Of a DNA stretch of 64,000 nt, positions 61,272 through 64,000 are shown in pieces. Under the pieces are notes generated by a model. It had not been told where the DNA came from, made no database searches, and saw only the letters and a program-made list of their open reading frames with translations. The stretch's first letter is position 1. The number at the start of each line of letters is the position of its first letter. The translations under genes were made by a program, and so were the position numbers. This DNA comes from a bacterium (lineage in GTDB: Bacteria > Sumerlaeota > Sumerlaeia > SLMS01), in contig WGMQ01000012.1 of assembly GCA_016125005.1 (NCBI GenBank), positions 62,001 to 126,000 on the forward strand, given 5' to 3'.

Positions 61272-62750
61272 GTGATTCGGGCTGCCGCCACACTTGGAGT
61301 TGTTCTCATGGCCACGCTCCTGCCTGCCACCGAGCCGATCAAGCCGGGGGCCCAGCCGAGGACCTACGTCTCGGCGCTCGACCAGTCGGAGCAGCCGTAC
61401 AACCTGTACGTCCCAACGACCTACGATCCCGCAAAGGCAACTCCGCTGGTAGTCGCACTGCATGGAAAGGGTGCCACCTGGCAGAGCTGGTTCGCGGCGC
61501 TTCCCGTCGAGGAGTGGGCCGAAAAGGAAGGCTTCATCGTGGCGACCCCGCACGGGCGCGGCGATTGGTTCTATCTCGGACCGGGCGAGCGCGACGTTTT
61601 CGAGGTGATAGACGACGTGAAGGGACTCTGCACCGTCGACACGGACCGACTCTACCTGATCGGACACTCGATGGGCGGATTCGGGACGTGGCACATCGGC
61701 GCCAGTCACCCCGACGTCTTCGCGGCGATTGTCCCTATGTCAACGTGGCCGCCCGTCCCCTTGGTGCCGAATCTGAGCCATACGCCGGTGCTGCTGCTGC
61801 ACGGCGATGCGGACCCCGTGGTACCGATCGAATGGGGTCTTCGCGGGGTGCGCCATCTGGAGGAGAATCGCATCGAGCATCGCTGGGTCGCCGTGCCGGG
61901 ACTGGGCCACGAGTCGGCGCTCATTACCGCCTACCTGCCGACCATCGGCAACTTCATCCGCGACCGGCGGCTCGTGCATGATCCGGAGAAGGTCACGCTG
62001 CGTGCCTACACGCCGCGGCGTGGCAAGGCATGGTGGGTGGCACTGCACGAGGTCGAGGAGTTCACCTCCCTTGCCAGCATCGACGCGACCATCGGCCCGC
62101 GCCGTATAGACGTCGTGACCGACAACGTACAGGACTTCGCGCTCGATCCGCCGCTGGGGCCGGAGCGCCTCGCCAAGTCAATCGCTCTCAGTATAGACAA
62201 CCAGCACCTTGAGGTGCCACCGACCAACGGCGAGCGCGTCATCTTCCTGCGCAAGGTGGACGGAAAGTGGACCGCGCGGCTGGCGGAGCGGGAAACGTTC
62301 CTCCCTCCGAAGGCCAAGCCCGTGGGTGCGCTCGCCCCGGACGCCAACCTCCCAGAGGTTGTCGCTCGCATCGTCGCCGCCCGATCCGGCGCGGACGCCG
62401 TGCTGCTTCCCAATGACCTGATCGCTCCGAAGCTCGCCCCCGGTGCTGTCGACGAGGACCAGCTGCTGGACCTGTTTCTGCGGCCCGAAGACGAGATCTG
62501 CCTTGTGCAGATTGATGCGGCGCAGGTGGAGGAACTGCTCGTGCGGAAGGACTGGTATCCGTCCTGGTGGGGTGCACTGACGCTTGCCCCGAAGCCCGCC
62601 GCAGGCAACGTGCTCCTCGCCGTCCCGCGCATCCTGGCCGACCGGATGCCTGCCTCCGCGCAAGGAACAGGACTCGGCATCAGGCGCGTTGTCTTTGAAC
62701 AAGTCCGTTCAACCGGCCATTTGGCCGCCCCCCCAACCCCGACCCAATAA
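61272..62750 (+). CDS. Exported alpha/beta hydrolase with C-terminal extension (esterase/PHB-depolymerase-like)
   Basis: A 492-residue hydrolase starting at GTG, with a signal-like N-terminus (AAATLGVVLMATLLPATEP). The hydrolase domain spans about 35-240: VVALHGKGA (oxyanion), GHSMGGFGTW (Ser nucleophile), LLHGDADPVVP (Asp) and GLGHES (His). A beta-rich extension of about 250 residues follows, with no recognised family. The substrate is unknown; a polysaccharide or polyester ester is possible. Two octamers (62104 and 62191) lie 87 bp apart, both encoding -ID- with ATA. A Pro-rich C-terminus ends just before the NamZ-like gene's AGGAGG site. Confidence 0.78.
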   Translation: MIRAAATLGVVLMATLLPATEPIKPGAQPRTYVSALDQSEQPYNLYVPTTYDPAKATPLVVALHGKGATWQSWFAALPVEEWAEKEGFIVATPHGRGDWFYLGPGERDVFEVIDDVKGLCTVDTDRLYLIGHSMGGFGTWHIGASHPDVFAAIVPMSTWPPVPLVPNLSHTPVLLLHGDADPVVPIEWGLRGVRHLEENRIEHRWVAVPGLGHESALITAYLPTIGNFIRDRRLVHDPEKVTLRAYTPRRGKAWWVALHEVEEFTSLASIDATIGPRRIDVVTDNVQDFALDPPLGPERLAKSIALSIDNQHLEVPPTNGERVIFLRKVDGKWTARLAERETFLPPKAKPVGALAPDANLPEVVARIVAARSGADAVLLPNDLIAPKLAPGAVDEDQLLDLFLRPEDEICLVQIDAAQVEELLVRKDWYPSWWGALTLAPKPAAGNVLLAVPRILADRMPASAQGTGLGIRRVVFEQVRSTGHLAAPPTPTQ

Positions 62751-62764
62751 GGAGGAGAAATCCC

Positions 62765-64000
62765 ATGAAGTATCTTTCTGGAGCAATCCTGTCGCTCGCT
62801 CTGGCGCTTGGCGCGATCGGTTGCAGCACAACGTCCGCTCCCCACGCACACGCGACGAAGGACATGCTTGTCATGGAAAACGCCCCGGTGAAGTCCGGCC
62901 TGGAAGTGCTGCTGGGCGACGAGAACTGGCTCGCGCAACTGAAGGGAAAGCGCGTCGGCCTCATCACCACCCCCACAGGCGTCGACTCGAAGATGAACTC
63001 GACCGTGGACCTCCTCAACAACCATCCGGACATCCAGCTCGTGAAGCTCTTCGGACCCGAACACGGCGTTCGCGGCGACGCCTACGCGGGCGATCACGTT
63101 GACGACGCGGTGGACCCGCGCACTGGCATCCCTGAGAAGTCGCTCTACGGCAAGACGCGTCGTCCGCCCAAGGAATATCTGGAAGGCCTGGACGTCATGG
63201 TTTATGACATTCAGGACATCGGCTCGCGCAGCTATACATACATCTATACGATGGCCTACGCGATGGAGGCCTGCGGCGAGGCAGGTATCCCGTTCATCGT
63301 GCTCGACCGACCGAATCCCTGCGGTCCCATGGTGAGCGGCAATATCCTCAACTCCGAGGAGTACAAGACCTTCGTCGGTCTATACGCGATTCCCTATCAG
63401 TACGCGATGACGCCGGGCGAAGTGGCCCAGCTCTTCAACGACAAGTTCAACAAGACGCGCTGCGACCTGACGGTGGTGCCCATGAGCGGCTACCAGCGTT
63501 GGATGCTGCAAGGGGACACGGGCCTTCCCTGGGTGCCTTCCTCCCCCCACATCCCCGATCCGAAGCACGCCGTGTACTACAACCTGACCGGCATCATCGG
63601 CGAGTTGCCGACAGTTTCCATCGGCGTTGGCTATACGACGCCGTTCGAGACGATCGCGGCCCCGTGGATCGATGGCTACAAGCTGGCGGAGGACCTGAAC
63701 GCCCGCAACTTGGCCGGTGTCCGCTTCCGCCCGGTCACCTACAAGCCGTTCTACAGCCGCTTCAAGGACAAGCCCATCACCGGCGTCCACATCCAGATCA
63801 CGAACTATCGAACCGTGCAGCCGGTCGAGGTCCAGATCCACATCATGGAAGCCCTCCAGGCGATGTACCCCGAGCAGGGGATCTTCACCGACGAGAAGGC
63901 CAAGGGCTGTCTCTTTGACGAGGTCAATGGCACCGACTCGATCCGTCAGCGCATTCTGGCAGGCGACAAGGCCGAGGACATCATCCGCGATTATCAGCCC
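62765..64000 (+). CDS. NamZ-like exo-beta-N-acetylmuramidase (DUF1343), 3' truncated
   Basis: Lipoprotein-type start (MKYLSGAILSLALALGAIGCSTT, Cys20) with AGGAGG just upstream. The DUF1343 family marks are GKRVGLITTPTGVDS, FGPEHGVRGDAYAGD, YDIQDIGSRSYTYIYTM and the LDRPNPCG block. In Bacillus subtilis NamZ (YbbC) is an exo-N-acetylmuramidase releasing MurNAc from murein fragments, working with NagZ and AmiE. The window ends after 412 codons in frame, close to the family's full length. An octamer at 63378 and a TATAC-rich direct repeat near 63232 lie inside it. Confidence 0.9.
   Translation, partial: MKYLSGAILSLALALGAIGCSTTSAPHAHATKDMLVMENAPVKSGLEVLLGDENWLAQLKGKRVGLITTPTGVDSKMNSTVDLLNNHPDIQLVKLFGPEHGVRGDAYAGDHVDDAVDPRTGIPEKSLYGKTRRPPKEYLEGLDVMVYDIQDIGSRSYTYIYTMAYAMEACGEAGIPFIVLDRPNPCGPMVSGNILNSEEYKTFVGLYAIPYQYAMTPGEVAQLFNDKFNKTRCDLTVVPMSGYQRWMLQGDTGLPWVPSSPHIPDPKHAVYYNLTGIIGELPTVSIGVGYTTPFETIAAPWIDGYKLAEDLNARNLAGVRFRPVTYKPFYSRFKDKPITGVHIQITNYRTVQPVEVQIHIMEALQAMYPEQGIFTDEKAKGCLFDEVNGTDSIRQRILAGDKAEDIIRDYQP

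Noticed and set aside
63232-63250. CTATACATACATCTATAC as a member of the dyad family
   Set aside because: The two CTATAC strings are direct, 12 nt apart, not inverted; it is a related local repeat but not the same arrangement.

Overview
The window is a dense, GC-rich (low 60s % by eye) bacterial chromosome segment with about 49 protein genes. I see no rRNA, tRNA, CRISPR array, transposase or prophage. The organism looks like a diderm from a poorly sampled lineage. kdsA indicates KDO/LPS and therefore an outer membrane. A class II (plant-type) DAHP synthase, a tandem EutN/CcmL microcompartment vertex pair, a caspase-FGE fusion and a full Bat operon together suggest a candidate phylum (Sumerlaeota/BRC1-like or near the PVC group). 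That placement is inference, not proof.

Layout. 1-1.1 kb: 3' part of an Aas-type acyl-ACP synthetase. 1.2-9.75 kb: a translationally coupled polysaccharide operon with two Wzy/WaaL-like polytopic proteins and five glycosyltransferases. 9.7-12.2 kb (minus): a membrane protein and a LysM L,D-transpeptidase. 12.6-17.1 kb: a coiled-coil protein, DAHP synthase, pdxH and an isolated ftsZ. 17.3-22.3 kb: a caspase-FGE fusion, divergent from an alpha/alpha-toroid protein. 22.5-33.6 kb: HtrA, then MoxR, DUF58, a BatD/DUF4381-like protein, two VWA proteins, BatC, BatD, BatE, lspA and DUF2905. 33.6-39.7 kb (minus): glutaminyl cyclase, truA, kdsA, TgpA-like transglutaminase and a second DUF58 protein. 39.8-42.9 kb: divergent NagZ-like GH3 and AmiE-like serine hydrolase. 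42.9-47.2 kb: two GT-C-like membrane proteins and GAPDH. 47.3-51.1 kb (minus): mutL and an AbiL-like (RloB + AAA ATPase) defence pair. 51.3-58.9 kb: a lipoprotein, alpha/beta hydrolase, MFS exporter, gamma-glutamyltransferase and a membrane protein. 59-64 kb: cytochrome c-sugar dehydrogenase, a small ORF, the EutN pair, an esterase and a 3'-truncated NamZ-like protein.

Themes. Much of the window serves envelope construction and turnover: polysaccharide export, KDO, L,D-crosslinks, NamZ/NagZ/AmiE-type murein recycling, lspA, HtrA and Bat stress proteins.

The most striking signal is not a gene. The octamer GTATAGAC/GTCTATAC occurs 25 times by eye where about one is expected from base composition. 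All copies lie inside genes, on both strands and in all three reading frames, and they force rare codons (AGA, ATA, CTA). Related half-sites also pair as 16-bp dyads with a constant 4-nt spacer. This looks like an undescribed genome-wide DNA signature (uptake, methylation, HIP1-like or protein-binding).
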